Shown piece by piece: positions 9,536-18,343 of a stretch of 64,000 bases of DNA; within the stretch, counting starts at the first letter, position 1; each line of letters starts with the position of its first letter. The DNA lies in assembly GCF_900585905.1 (NCBI RefSeq), contig NZ_UTVH01000091.1, forward strand, positions 62,001-126,000, given 5' to 3'. Source of the DNA: Pseudomonas viridiflava (GTDB lineage: Bacteria; Pseudomonadota; Gammaproteobacteria; Pseudomonadales; Pseudomonadaceae). The translations under genes were made by a program, and so were the position numbers. Under the pieces are notes generated by a model. The model had not been told where the DNA came from. It did no database searches and was given only the letters and a program-made list of their open reading frames with translations.

Positions 9536-10645
9536 TCAGATCACGATCAGGTCGGCTTGCAACGCGCCAGCCTGTTTCAATGCTTCAAGAATCGCCATCA
9601 GGTCGCCAGGCGCAGCGCCCACCTGGTTAACCGCACGGACAATTTCATCCAGGGTGGTGCCAGGGCCGAACTTGAACATGGGGTGCAGCTCTTGCGCGGC
9701 ATTGATCCGCGAGCGTGGTACCACTGCGGTCTGGCCACCGGACAAGGCGCCCGGCTGGCTGACGATCGGGTCTTCGGTAATGGTCACGGTCAGGCTGCCG
9801 TGGGTCACCGCAGCAGGCGACACCTTGACGTTCTGCCCGATCACGATGGTGCCGGTACGCGAATTGATGATGACCTTGGCGGCGGTCTGGCCCGGATCGA
9901 TCTCGAGGTTTTCCAGCACCGACAGGTAGTCGACGCGCTGCCCCGGATCCAGCGGCGCGGTGACGCGCACCGAACCACCGTCCAGAGCCTGCGCGACGCC
10001 TGGGCCGAGCAGGTCATTGATCTTGTCGACCACGCGCTTGGCGGTGGTGAAGTCGGAACGGTTGAGGTTCAGCGTCAGGGTGTTGCCCTGATTGAAACCA
10101 CTTGGCACGGCGCGTTCGACCGAAGCGCCACCCGGAATCCGCCCGGACGACGGTACATTGACGGTGATCTTGGAACCGTCGCGGCCTTCAGCGTCGAAAC
10201 CACCGACCACCAGGTTGCCCTGGGCGATGGCATACACGTTGCCGTCCACGCCCTTCATCGGCGTCATCAACAGCGCCCCGCCGCGCAGGCTTTTCGAGTT
10301 ACCGATGGACGACACGGTGATGTCGACCGTCTGGCCCGGCTTGGCAAATGCGGGCAGATCGGCGTACACCGCCACCGCCGCGACGTTCTTCAACTGAACG
10401 GTGCCGGAACCGGCCGGCACTTTGATGCCGAACTGGGCCAGCATGTTGTTGAAGGTCTGCAGGGTGAACGGGGTTTGCGTGGTCTGGTCGCCTGTGCCGT
10501 TGAGGCCGACTACCAGGCCATAACCGATCAACTGGTTGGCACGCACGCCGGAGATACTGGCGATGTCCTTCAGGCGCTCGGCCTGAGCGCCCAGGGCAGT
10601 GGTCAACAGCAGCGCGGCTGCCAGCAAATGCTTGAACTTGATCAT
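9536..10645 (-). CDS. flgI: Flagellar P-ring protein FlgI
   Basis: FlgI polymerises into the P ring around the rod in the peptidoglycan layer. From the ATG at 10645 the product is 369 residues, the usual length. It begins with a Sec signal peptide (residues 1-22, hydrophobic LLAAALLLTTALGAQA) and mature ERLKDIASISGVRANQLIGYGLVVGLNGTGD, the family signature. The reading frame stays open further upstream, into flgH, but the signal peptide fixes the start. The gene follows flgH by 13 nt. Confidence 0.96.
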   Translation of the reverse strand: MIKFKHLLAAALLLTTALGAQAERLKDIASISGVRANQLIGYGLVVGLNGTGDQTTQTPFTLQTFNNMLAQFGIKVPAGSGTVQLKNVAAVAVYADLPAFAKPGQTVDITVSSIGNSKSLRGGALLMTPMKGVDGNVYAIAQGNLVVGGFDAEGRDGSKITVNVPSSGRIPGGASVERAVPSGFNQGNTLTLNLNRSDFTTAKRVVDKINDLLGPGVAQALDGGSVRVTAPLDPGQRVDYLSVLENLEIDPGQTAAKVIINSRTGTIVIGQNVKVSPAAVTHGSLTVTITEDPIVSQPGALSGGQTAVVPRSRINAAQELHPMFKFGPGTTLDEIVRAVNQVGAAPGDLMAILEALKQAGALQADLIVI

Positions 10646-10658
10646 GTCTATCCCGCTA

Positions 10659-11372
10659 TCAGAAAGGGAACAACGGGCTGAGGAAGAACCGGTCAAACCA
10701 GCCTGGCTGGCTCGTATCGGCAAATGCACCAGTACCTGAATACGTAATGCGCGCGTCGGCCACGCGGGTGGACGAAACGGTGTTGTCAGTGGCGATGTCG
10801 TCGGCGCGCACCAGACCTGCAATGCGCACCAGCTCGTCACCGGTGTTGAGGGTCATCCACTTCTCGCCGCGTACCGCCAGAATGCCGTTGGGCATGACGT
10901 CTGCCACTGTCACGGTGACCGAACCGGTCAGGCTGTTGCTCTGCGCTGCCTGGCCTTTGCCGTCGCTGGAGCGCGAACCGTTGTAGCCTGCACCCAGGCT
11001 CAGGTCGTTGCTGCCAATCGGGTTGTTGGTGGTCAGACCGGAACCGAACAGCGAGGTCAGGCCAATACTGTTCTTGCTGTCCTTGCTAAGGGCCGAGGAC
11101 GCCGCCTTGCTCGCCGCCATCCGCTCGGAGAGCGTGATGGTGATGATGTCGCCGACGCGGAAAGCCTTGCGGTCGCCGTACATGTTCTGCTCGAAACCGG
11201 CCTGGTAGATCGAGCCGTTGTTGGCGGCCGACGGCAGTGGCGTGCGCGGCATCACCGGCGCGTAATAAGGGTCATTGGGCTTGGCGGCAGGCGCGACGCA
11301 GCCAGTCAGCAGAGCAGCTGCGACCAGGGGAACCAGCAGTGGAGAAAACCGCACAACAGAAAGCCGTTTCAT
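10659..11372 (-). CDS. flgH: Flagellar L-ring lipoprotein FlgH
   Basis: FlgH forms the outer-membrane L ring. The 237-residue product from the ATG at 11372 has a lipoprotein signal ending in the lipobox LLTGC (lipidated Cys at about residue 24). The mature part contains DIITITLSERMAASKAASSALSKDS and GILAVRGEKWMTLNTGDELVRIAGLVRADDI, typical of FlgH. The open frame extends 23 codons upstream, but the lipoprotein signal makes the internal ATG the start. It lies between flgG and flgI in the operon. Confidence 0.96.
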   Translation of the reverse strand: MKRLSVVRFSPLLVPLVAAALLTGCVAPAAKPNDPYYAPVMPRTPLPSAANNGSIYQAGFEQNMYGDRKAFRVGDIITITLSERMAASKAASSALSKDSKNSIGLTSLFGSGLTTNNPIGSNDLSLGAGYNGSRSSDGKGQAAQSNSLTGSVTVTVADVMPNGILAVRGEKWMTLNTGDELVRIAGLVRADDIATDNTVSSTRVADARITYSGTGAFADTSQPGWFDRFFLSPLFPF

Positions 11373-11453
11373 GACACTTAAAACCTCGCGGTGTAGCTGG
11401 CGCCGGAGCGCCTCGTCGGATTGAGCAGGTACAGCAGGCAATGGATCAAAGCG

Positions 11454-12242
11454 TTACAGGTTTTGCGTCAGGTTCTGCAGCATCTGGTCGGCGGTGGAGA
11501 TGACCTTGGAGTTCATCTCGTAGGCGCGCTGAGTGGTGATCATGTTGACCAGTTCTTCAACAGTGCTGACGTTGGACGCTTCCAGGGTGTTCTGCAGCGT
11601 CGTACCCAGACCGTTCAGACCTGGCGTACCGACTTGCGGCGCGCCGCTGGAAGCGGTTTCCAGGAACAGGTTGCCGCCCTGAGCCTGCAGGCCGGCCGGG
11701 TTGATGAAGTCAGCGGTCTGGATGTTGCCAATGACCTGCGGCGTGGCGGTGGCGCCCGGCAGCGTGATCGATACCGTACCGTCCTGACCGACGGTGAAGG
11801 TCTGGGCGTTCTGCGGCACGACGATGGCAGGCTCCAGGGCATAACCGCTGGCGGTCACGATCTGGCCGTTGCCGTCGAGGTGAAAGGTACCGTCGCGGGT
11901 GTAAGCGATGGTGCCGTCAGGCTGCATGATCTGCAGGAAGCCGCGACCGTTGACCGCCAGGTCCAGCGGGTTCTCGGTGGTTTCCAGGCTGCCTGCGGTG
12001 AAGCTCTTCTGCGTGCCGACGATGCGCACACCCGTACCCAGTTGCAGACCGGACGGCAGTTCGCTGTCCTGAGTCGACTGAGCACCCGGCTGGCGCTTGA
12101 TCTGATAAAGCAGGTCCTGGAATTCGGCGCGATCACGTTTGAAACCCGTGGTCGATACGTTGGCCAGGTTGTTGGAAATGGTCGTCAGGTTCATGTCCTG
12201 AGCGGCGAGACCGGTTTTAGCGACGTATAGTGCAGGAAGCAT
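11454..12242 (-). CDS. flgG: Flagellar distal rod protein FlgG
   Basis: FlgG builds the distal rod. Its 262 residues begin MLPALYVAKTGLAAQDMNLTTISNNLANVSTTGFKR, the N-terminal rod signature, and end with the rod C-terminal motif (NVSTVEELVNMITTQRAYEMNSKVISTADQML). The length matches the family. The gene is 46 nt downstream of flgF and 81 nt upstream of flgH. Confidence 0.96.
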   Translation of the reverse strand: MLPALYVAKTGLAAQDMNLTTISNNLANVSTTGFKRDRAEFQDLLYQIKRQPGAQSTQDSELPSGLQLGTGVRIVGTQKSFTAGSLETTENPLDLAVNGRGFLQIMQPDGTIAYTRDGTFHLDGNGQIVTASGYALEPAIVVPQNAQTFTVGQDGTVSITLPGATATPQVIGNIQTADFINPAGLQAQGGNLFLETASSGAPQVGTPGLNGLGTTLQNTLEASNVSTVEELVNMITTQRAYEMNSKVISTADQMLQNLTQNL

Positions 12243-12288
12243 TCTTTCTCTCCTCGTGCGTCGAATTATCGACGCAAGCTGTCAATGG

Positions 12289-13029
12289 TTAGCCCATCTG
12301 CAAGATGCGCGCCGCAGACTCATCGTTCTGCTCAGCGGTCTTCATCATCTTGACGTGCAATTCGAATTGGCGGGCCAGGTTCAACACAGAGGTCATTTCC
12401 TCCACCGCGTTGACGTTGCTGGCCTGCAGAAAACCGGACTCCACCTGAACCGTGGCATCGGCTGGCGCGGCGGCTCCGCTCTTGAGGTGAATCAGGCCGT
12501 CAGGCCCCTTTTCCATGCTGCCGATAGCGGGCCTGACCAGCTTGATCCGGTCGACCTGGGCCAGCACCTGAGCACTCTCGCCCAGGGAGCGGACACTGAT
12601 CGTGCCGTCAGCGCCGACTTCAATCTGCTGCTCGGGCGGCACGGCAATCGGACCGCCGTTGCCCATGACCGGCAAACCATTGCCAGCGCGCAGCACGCCG
12701 ACCGCGTCAATATTCATCCCGGCACTGCGGGTATAAGCCTCGCCACCGTCGGGCGTCTGCACGGCAATCCAGCCATCGCCCTTGACGGCAATGTCCAGGG
12801 ACCGACCGGTTTCGATCAACGCGCCGCCACTGAAGTCAGTACCGGGACGCTCGCTCTTGGCATACGCACGCGAAGGTTGAACGTCGCCATACACCGGCAT
12901 CGAGCGCGCCTGTTCGAGGTCACGCATGAAACCATTGGTCGTGACGTTCGCCAGGTTGTTGGCGTGAGCCTTTTGCGCAACGGCGTTTTCAGACGCACCG
13001 CTCATTGCGACGTAAAGCAATTTGTCCAC
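12289..13029 (-). CDS. flgF: Flagellar proximal rod protein FlgF
   Basis: FlgF is a proximal rod subunit, first gene of flgFGHIJKL. The 246-residue product starts DKLLYVAMSGASENAVAQKAHANNLANVTTNGF and ends with the rod C-terminal motif (NVNAVEEMTSVLNLARQFELHVKMMKTAE). Start choice: GGAGG sits directly against an ATG at 13035 (no gap), but 6 nt from the GTG at 13029, so GTG is the likely start. A sigma-54 promoter lies at 13084-13099, giving a leader of about 44 nt. Confidence 0.95.
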   Translation of the reverse strand: MDKLLYVAMSGASENAVAQKAHANNLANVTTNGFMRDLEQARSMPVYGDVQPSRAYAKSERPGTDFSGGALIETGRSLDIAVKGDGWIAVQTPDGGEAYTRSAGMNIDAVGVLRAGNGLPVMGNGGPIAVPPEQQIEVGADGTISVRSLGESAQVLAQVDRIKLVRPAIGSMEKGPDGLIHLKSGAAAPADATVQVESGFLQASNVNAVEEMTSVLNLARQFELHVKMMKTAEQNDESAARILQMG

Positions 13030-13083
13030 AGTCATCCTCCTCTGACAGACGCTTGCCGTCTGTAGCTGTTCTAAGGGTGATAA

Positions 13084-13099
13084 AGCAATTATCGAACCA
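13084..13099 (-). promoter_or_regulatory. Sigma-54 promoter of flgFGHIJKL
   Basis: The minus strand reads TGGTTCGATAATTGCT, with GG and GC 10 nt apart. It matches the sigma-54 consensus TGGCACG-N4-TTGCW at all but two positions. The predicted +1 is near 13073, about 44 nt before the GTG. Sigma-54 control of this operon by the FleSR tier is established in P. aeruginosa. The site itself is read from sequence. Confidence 0.82.
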
Positions 13100-13308
13100 A
13101 CTCGCCAACGGCCTTGGCAACGCACTGTTTCTTCAACAAAAACAGGCCTGTGGACACACGCGGCATGAACGCCATCGCGCAATGCGGCGGCGGACTGCCA
13201 CATTTGGCCGTCGCCGCCTGAATTGACGCCAAAAAAATTGCCCTGCAGGGTCGCGCAGTTCCTCTGCCGCAGTGTTAGGCTCTGTCCATCACGATGCGAG
13301 ACCGACAC

Positions 13309-13497
13309 ATGAACGCGCGCGCCCGCCTGGCCTTTATCCTCATGGCCCTGACCCTCTGCTCTACCGCCACCCAGGCGCAGAACGCGCGCTATTACAAATG
13401 GCAGGGCACCCAGCGCGTGATTTGCGCCCAGACCAGCCCCGGCAAGGGCTGGGTCCGCCTGCATGGGTCTTACATCAAGGCCGATTGCTCACTCTGA
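13309..13497 (+). CDS. Small secreted protein of unknown function
   Basis: This 62-residue product has a clear Sec signal peptide (hydrophobic core LAFILMALTLCSTATQAQ, cleavage after about residue 22). It leaves a mature peptide of about 40 residues with two cysteines (VICAQTSPG, KADCSL) that could form a disulfide. An upstream in-frame ATG at 13294 would add five polar residues (MRDRH). Its TGA directly abuts the end of the hook-gene remnant on the other strand. It faces away from the flgF operon. I do not recognise the family. Confidence 0.6.
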   Translation: MNARARLAFILMALTLCSTATQAQNARYYKWQGTQRVICAQTSPGKGWVRLHGSYIKADCSL

Positions 13498-13832
13498 TCA
13501 GACCGACTGGATCAGCGTCTGCATCAGGTTTACCTCTCCGTGGAAGTCGCCTTCGAATCGGCCTGACAGGCCGTCTGCGCCTGAATCAGAGCGACCAGCT
13601 CATCGGCCAGAATCACGTTGGAACCCTCAAGGCTGCCACCCACCACGCTGCCAAAGGTGCGCTCCCCTGGCAGCTGATAATCAGCAACGCCAGAGTCCGG
13701 TGACTCGGCCCAGCGCGTATCACTTCTGGGTTGCAGACCATGGGGGTTGGCGAAGCTGGCCAGCATGACCTGTGCGATGCGCTTGCTCATGCTGTTGGTA
13801 AAGCCCGCGTGCAAAATTCCGTCGCGACCCAC
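13498..13832 (-). pseudogene. Frameshifted C-terminal remnant of a flagellar hook/rod (FlgE/FlgG-type) gene
   Basis: The frame read from GTG at 13832 aligns with the C-terminal part of the FlgE encoded just upstream. Its NSMSKRIAQVMLASFANPHGL matches FlgE's NGQSKVIGQVSLTNFANVQGL, and its GGSLEGSNVILADELVALIQAQ matches GQALEDSNVDLTSELVNLIKAQ. The open frame ends at TAA (13530). Reading on in another frame gives VNLMQTLIQSV then TGA at 13498, aligning residue for residue with the FlgE end STIMQTTIQMT. The sequence GAGAGGTA at the break would restore the frame if one AG were removed. The N-terminal rod/hook domain is absent. It could instead be a short expressed rod-C-terminal protein of 100 residues. 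Confidence 0.75.
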
Positions 13833-13947
13833 TGAGGAGTTTTCAGTGTCCCATCATCGCGCGCAGGAAATTTCCAAAATATTGAGTGACCAATCCCTAA
13901 CTTTCCAGACCACCCGGAAACCCATGAATACAACAAAAACCCGGAAT

Positions 13948-13977
13948 AAAAAAAGCCCCTTCAATAAGGGGCTTTCT
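13948..13977 (-). terminator. Intrinsic terminator of flgBCDE
   Basis: On the minus strand a GCCCC/GGGGC-based stem with a short loop is followed by a run of seven U residues, 23 nt after the flgE stop. It separates flgBCDE from the remnant and from flgF. Confidence 0.88.
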
Positions 13978-13999
13978 TGTTACAGCAGGCTTGCCGTTA

Positions 14000-15325
14000 T
14001 CAGGTCATCTGAATGGTGGTCTGCATGATGGTGCTTTGGGTGGAGATGGTTTTTGCGTTCGCCTGATAGTTGCTCTGCGCCTTGATCAGGTTAACCAGCT
14101 CGGAGGTCAGGTCAACGTTGGAGTCTTCCAGCGCCTGGCCCGTGATGTAACCCAGGGTGCCGGATTCCGGCTGGTCGGTGACGGCCACGCCCGAGGAGAA
14201 GGTTTCACGCCAGTTGGTACCACCGGCAGGCGACAGACCCTGAACGTTGGCAAAGTTAGTCAGCGACACCTGACCAATCACTTTCGACTGACCGTTGGTG
14301 TAGGTGGCGAACAAGTTACCGGTGTTGTCCACGTTCATGGCACTGATCTGACCGGTTGCGTAACCGTTCTGAGTCTTGGTGATCGCGCCGGAAACCGAAG
14401 CGGTCTGGGTGGTGGCCAGCATGTTCAGCTGGATACCGCCAGGCGCGCTGTCTGCGCCGTTATCAACCCAGTTGGGCGCTGCACCCGTACCGGCATTGCG
14501 CGCTGGCTGCCAGTTGTCGATCACAAAGGTGCCGTCCGGATTGACGTCAACGTTGACCGTCGAGTCAGAAGCAGGCGTGGCAACCATCTTGCCGGCCGAG
14601 TCAAAGGAGATCTTCGTGGTGTCAGGTGTTGTCGACGCCGGATTGGCAATGTTGCGACCATCAACCAGCGTGTACATGGTCCAGGTATTGGTGCCGGTCT
14701 TGGAGAAATACTGATCCAGGGAATGCTGGTTGCCCTGGGTGTCGTAGATCGGCGTGCTGTAGGTGCTGCTGTAAGTTGCCGTGTTGGCCGGGTCGAACGT
14801 GGGCGCCGCCGGGATGACCGGTGAGGTGGAGTTCAGGTTCGAGGCAATGGTGATCGAATTGGTAGGGTTTGGCGCCAGGTTCGACGAATCGACACGCAGG
14901 TTGGCGGAAACACCCTTGACCACAACGCCATTGGCATCGACGTTGTAACCCTGCAGGTTCATGCCCGAACTGTTGACGACAAAACCGTCCTTGTCAGTGT
15001 GGAAGGCACCGGCACGGGTGTACAACTTCTCGCCGTTGTTGCTCATCATGAAGAAGCCATTGCCATTGATCGCCAGATCAAGGCTGTTGGCCGTGCCGGT
15101 AGTCAGCGTACCCTGGCTGAACTGCTGCGATACCGCTGCGGTTCTTACGCCACTGCCGACGCTGGTATTACCCGATGTACCACGGATGGACTGCGCGTAC
15201 TGGTCGGCAAACTCCACGCGGGAAGCCTTGAAACCGTTAGTTGCCACGTTGGCAATGTTGTTGCCCGCTACGTCGAGACTTTTGTTCGCCGCATAGAGCC
15301 CACTAAGACCGATATTGAATGACAT
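14000..15325 (-). CDS. flgE: Flagellar hook protein FlgE
   Basis: FlgE is the subunit of the flagellar hook. The N-terminus MSFNIGLSGLYAANKSLDVAGNNIANVATNGFKASRVEFAD is the rod/hook signature. The C-terminus (SNVDLTSELVNLIKAQSNYQANAKTISTQSTIMQTTIQMT) is the paired helical domain. The 441-residue product is within the family range. A central Thr/Asn/Pro-rich region (about 150-330) is the surface domain. Last gene of flgBCDE, 28 nt after flgD, followed by an intrinsic terminator. Confidence 0.96.
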   Translation of the reverse strand: MSFNIGLSGLYAANKSLDVAGNNIANVATNGFKASRVEFADQYAQSIRGTSGNTSVGSGVRTAAVSQQFSQGTLTTGTANSLDLAINGNGFFMMSNNGEKLYTRAGAFHTDKDGFVVNSSGMNLQGYNVDANGVVVKGVSANLRVDSSNLAPNPTNSITIASNLNSTSPVIPAAPTFDPANTATYSSTYSTPIYDTQGNQHSLDQYFSKTGTNTWTMYTLVDGRNIANPASTTPDTTKISFDSAGKMVATPASDSTVNVDVNPDGTFVIDNWQPARNAGTGAAPNWVDNGADSAPGGIQLNMLATTQTASVSGAITKTQNGYATGQISAMNVDNTGNLFATYTNGQSKVIGQVSLTNFANVQGLSPAGGTNWRETFSSGVAVTDQPESGTLGYITGQALEDSNVDLTSELVNLIKAQSNYQANAKTISTQSTIMQTTIQMT

Positions 15326-15353
15326 GTAACTCTCCTTCGCCGTCTAGTCGGCT

Positions 15354-16034
15354 CTATATTCCGATTGTTTGCACTTTGGACATGGCGATACTTTGACCGC
15401 CTGCCAGATTAAGGACCATCTCGCCACCGTTGACGCCGGTGGTGACACTGTTGACTGTGGCTGGCAGGTAAGTCGTCAGCGCTGTTTCCTTGCCTTCCAG
15501 AGAGCCGGTTGCCTTGAACGTGTAGTTGCCCGCGGCTGCGACTTCACCGGTCGACGTCTTGCCATCCCAACTGAAACTGGTGTTGCCCGCCGACTGGCTG
15601 CCCAGGTCGATGGAGCGCACTTCATTAAGCTGCGCGTCGTAAACCTTGACCGTGGTGGCCGGGCTTGAAGACGGCACAACAACCGAACCGGTCATGCCTT
15701 TGGCCGTATCGACAACGGTAGCGCCCGCGTTGACGATCACCGAACGACCCACCAGCGAAGACGCCTGCAGCGCTTGCGAGGATTGATACAGGCCGGCAAT
15801 GCTGTCCACCGTGGACGTCAGGTTTTGCATGCTTTCCAGGCTGCTGAACTGCGCCAGTTGAGCCACGAACTCGCCGTTGTCCTGGGGCTCCAGCGGGTTC
15901 TGGTTTTTCATCTGGGTCACGAGCAGCTGCAGAAACGCGTCCTTGCCCAGCGCTTCTTTACTGGAAGACGTCGATGTCTGGGTCGGGTTTTGCAGTGAAC
16001 TGATGAATTTTGAGGAAATATCTTCGACAGCCAT
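15354..16034 (-). CDS. flgD: Flagellar hook-capping protein FlgD
   Basis: FlgD caps the growing hook and is needed for FlgE polymerisation. The conserved N-terminus contains LGKDAFLQLLVTQMKNQNPLEPQDNGEFVAQLAQFSSLESM (about residues 28-68). The C-terminal half has the beta-rich fold with YDAQLNEVRSIDLGSQSAGNTSFSWDGK. It has 226 residues, normal length, and sits 12 nt after flgC. Confidence 0.96.
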   Translation of the reverse strand: MAVEDISSKFISSLQNPTQTSTSSSKEALGKDAFLQLLVTQMKNQNPLEPQDNGEFVAQLAQFSSLESMQNLTSTVDSIAGLYQSSQALQASSLVGRSVIVNAGATVVDTAKGMTGSVVVPSSSPATTVKVYDAQLNEVRSIDLGSQSAGNTSFSWDGKTSTGEVAAAGNYTFKATGSLEGKETALTTYLPATVNSVTTGVNGGEMVLNLAGGQSIAMSKVQTIGI

Positions 16035-16046
16035 TTACTTCTCCTG

Positions 16047-16487
16047 TCACTGACCGAGGGTCAGGACCTTCTGCATCATGGATTTGGCGGTATTCATGAT
16101 TTCGGCGTTGGTCTGGAACGAACGACTGGCGGAAATCATGTCAGCCATTTCTTCAACCACGTTGACGTTGGGGTAGTAGACGTACCCGTTACCGTCGGCA
16201 GAAGGGTGGTTTGGCTCGTAACGCGCTTCCAGGTTGGAGGCGTCTTCGATGATGCCGTTGACTTGTACGCCTTGCCCGGCCTGGCCCTGATCTTCGAACA
16301 GCGAACCGCCGCCCTGCTGGCTTTGCTGGAACACGGTGGCGAACACCGGGTGACGAGCGCGATAGGTCTGATCCATGCTCGAGGACACGGTTTCAGCGTT
16401 GGCGATGTTACTGGCGGTGGTGTTCAACCGAGTGGTTTGCGCACTCATGCCGCTACCGGCAATGTTGAAAACGTTGGCTAGAGACAT
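16047..16487 (-). CDS. flgC: Flagellar proximal rod protein FlgC
   Basis: FlgC is a proximal rod subunit of 146 residues. Its N-terminal motif is NIAGSGMSAQTTRLNTTASNIANAET, and its C-terminal motif is NVNVVEEMADMISASRSFQTNAEIMNTAKSMMQK. It starts 3 nt after the flgB stop, indicating translational coupling. Confidence 0.96.
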   Translation of the reverse strand: MSLANVFNIAGSGMSAQTTRLNTTASNIANAETVSSSMDQTYRARHPVFATVFQQSQQGGGSLFEDQGQAGQGVQVNGIIEDASNLEARYEPNHPSADGNGYVYYPNVNVVEEMADMISASRSFQTNAEIMNTAKSMMQKVLTLGQ

Positions 16488-16490
16488 GAT

Positions 16491-16898
16491 TTATTCTCCG
16501 CGAAGGGCTGCAACCAGCCCTTTGAATTTACTGTTGAGCAGTGTGAAGCTGGCCTGGAAACCCACGGCGTTCTCGGCGTAGTTGGCGCCTTCGACCTGAG
16601 CGTCCACGGTGTTCTGATCCAGCGACGGCGCCGACGGCGTGCGGTACATCAGCGAACCGTCGGTATCACCCAGGCCGTCAACGGCGAGGTGACGACTGTT
16701 GGTGGTGTTCATCGCGAACTTGCCGTTTTTGACCTTGTCGTTTTCGTTGGCCAATACCGAAGAGAATTCCAGGTCGCGAGCCTTGTAGTTTGGCGTATCG
16801 GCGTTGGTGATGTTGTTGGCCAACACCTCTGCACGCTGGGCGCGAAAATTAAGGGCCTTCTCGTGAATGCCTAACGCTTTATCGAAACTGATGCTCAT
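16491..16898 (-). CDS. flgB: Flagellar proximal rod protein FlgB
   Basis: FlgB is a proximal rod subunit of 135 residues and the first gene of flgBCDE. Recognised by KALGIHEKALNFRAQRAEVLANNITNADTPNYKARDLEF at the N-terminus and a C-terminal amphipathic helix (YAENAVGFQASFTLLNSKFKGLVAALRGE). A near-perfect sigma-54 promoter lies 47 nt upstream of the ATG at 16898. Confidence 0.96.
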   Translation of the reverse strand: MSISFDKALGIHEKALNFRAQRAEVLANNITNADTPNYKARDLEFSSVLANENDKVKNGKFAMNTTNSRHLAVDGLGDTDGSLMYRTPSAPSLDQNTVDAQVEGANYAENAVGFQASFTLLNSKFKGLVAALRGE

Positions 16899-16944
16899 GG
16901 CGGGAAACCTTTACCGGTTGACCAAATGTACTTAGCAGAGACAT

Positions 16945-16960
16945 AGCAATCAGCGTGCCA
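16945..16960 (-). promoter_or_regulatory. Sigma-54 promoter of flgBCDE
   Basis: The minus strand reads TGGCACGCTGATTGCT, a full match to TGGCACG-N4-TTGCW. The predicted +1 is near 16934, giving a 36-nt leader before flgB. In P. aeruginosa this operon is RpoN- and FleR-dependent. Confidence 0.92.
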
Positions 16961-17471
16961 ACAAGCAAAACGCCCGTATTCAAAGGCCTGCAGGGTTATG
17001 TGGCAAAGCGCCTGCCAGAAAAGCGGCAAGCCATTTCCGCTAATTGCAGCGCAGGCGGCAAGGCAGGTGCCGTAAAGTTGCCGTCTCTGGAGGGATTGCC
17101 GTAGCTGCGCAGGTGCAGTTATTGGGAGGGGGGTATTGCGTCACGCTCGCTGCAGGAGCTGACGAGCGACGCGAGGCAGCGATGGCCACCAGCCGCCCGG
17201 CCGGGCCCACGTCGGTTCAGCGCTTGATATTTGCAGGAGCGAACTTGTTCGAGAGGTGTCGATTCGGCAGGTCCGGCCCTTCGCCAACAAGTTGGCTCCT
17301 ACATTCTCAGGTAGCCGTGGCACGGTATTTATCCCTGCCCCAGGTGACACACAGCACTCACAGCCTCCTCCGACTCCTGCACACCACGCAAAATCTGTAG
17401 GAGGTCCCGGGGTGGCGCTCCACCGAGCAACGCGAGGCAGAGATGGCGTCCAGCCTGACACCACCCATCGG
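16961..17471. repeat. Gene-free stretch between cheR and flgB with dispersed repeats
   Basis: No convincing gene lies here. At about 17236-17306 an imperfect palindrome has arms GGAGCGAACTTGTTCG and CGCCAACAAGTTGGCTCC. The same family is seen at 29625-29693, 52958-53000 and 61327-61396. A second repeat type (GTGGCGCTCCACCGA followed by a GCGATGGCG-like end) lies at about 17411-17448 and recurs at 52550-52588. A related GACGCGAGGCAGCGATGGC piece lies near 17167. The flgB promoter is at the right-to-left exit of this stretch (16945-16960). Confidence 0.7.
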
Positions 17472-18299
17472 CTATTTAGCCTGGTAAATAATCCCCGGGC
17501 TGCACTGCACCATCTTGTAATGATCCGGCAGACCATTGAGCGCCTCGGAGGCGCCAAGAAACAGGTACCCGCCTGGCTTGAGCGTGCCATGGATGCGCAA
17601 CAAGATGTCCTTCTTCACTTCCGCCGAAAAATAAATCAGCACGTTGCGGCAGAAGACGATATCGAACTTGCCCAGGCTGGCGTAACTATCAAGCAGGTTG
17701 AACGCGCGAAACTCCACGCGGCTCTTGATCGGCGCCTTGACTGCCCAGCGTCCCGCACCCTTGTTGTCGAAGAACCGCTGCAGGCGATCCGGCGAGAGAC
17801 CGCGGCCCAGGGCCAGGCTGTCGTACTCACCGGATTTGCAGTTGGTCAGCATCAGACCGGACAGATCAGTGGCAACGATCTGCGCGCCGCTCTTGAGCTG
17901 ACCTGGGCTACTGCGCTCGAACTCATCGATGGTCATCGACAGCGAGTACGGTTCCTGACCCGACGAACAGGCCGCCGACCAGATACGCAGACGCTGGCCT
18001 GGCGCGGCCTTGATAGCTTCGGGCAGAACCTTGTTCTTCATCACTTCGAAGGGGTAGGTATCGCGAAACCACAGGGTTTCATTGGTGGTCATGGCATCGA
18101 CCACTTGCTCGCGCAGACCACTGCGCGGTTGCGTCTGGATGCGCTGAATCAGCTCGCCCAGGGACTTGATGCCATTTTGCTCCATGAGCTTGTTGAGCCG
18201 ACTGGATACCAGATACTGCTTGTTATCACCCAGAAGGATGCCACAGGCTTTTTCCAGAAAGACCCGGAACTGCTCGAAATCCAAATTACCTGTAGCCAA
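17472..18299 (-). CDS. cheR: Chemotaxis receptor methyltransferase CheR
   Basis: CheR uses S-adenosylmethionine to methylate glutamates of chemoreceptors. From TTG at 18299 the product is 275 residues (ATGNLDFEQFRVFLEKACGILLGDNKQYLVSSRLNKLM). The SAM-binding part has RIWSAACSSGQEPYSLSM and IVFCRNVLIYFSAE. The TTG has a GAGG seven bases upstream and gives the length typical of Pseudomonas CheR1. A GTG at 18329 in the same frame would add ten residues. It is directly downstream of cheV, with a GGGGC-GCCCC inverted repeat (18331-18345) overlapping the cheV stop. Confidence 0.93.
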   Translation of the reverse strand: MATGNLDFEQFRVFLEKACGILLGDNKQYLVSSRLNKLMEQNGIKSLGELIQRIQTQPRSGLREQVVDAMTTNETLWFRDTYPFEVMKNKVLPEAIKAAPGQRLRIWSAACSSGQEPYSLSMTIDEFERSSPGQLKSGAQIVATDLSGLMLTNCKSGEYDSLALGRGLSPDRLQRFFDNKGAGRWAVKAPIKSRVEFRAFNLLDSYASLGKFDIVFCRNVLIYFSAEVKKDILLRIHGTLKPGGYLFLGASEALNGLPDHYKMVQCSPGIIYQAK

Positions 18300-18343
18300 G
18301 ATAGTGCCTCGCAAATCATGTGAATCCACCAGGGGCGACGCCC

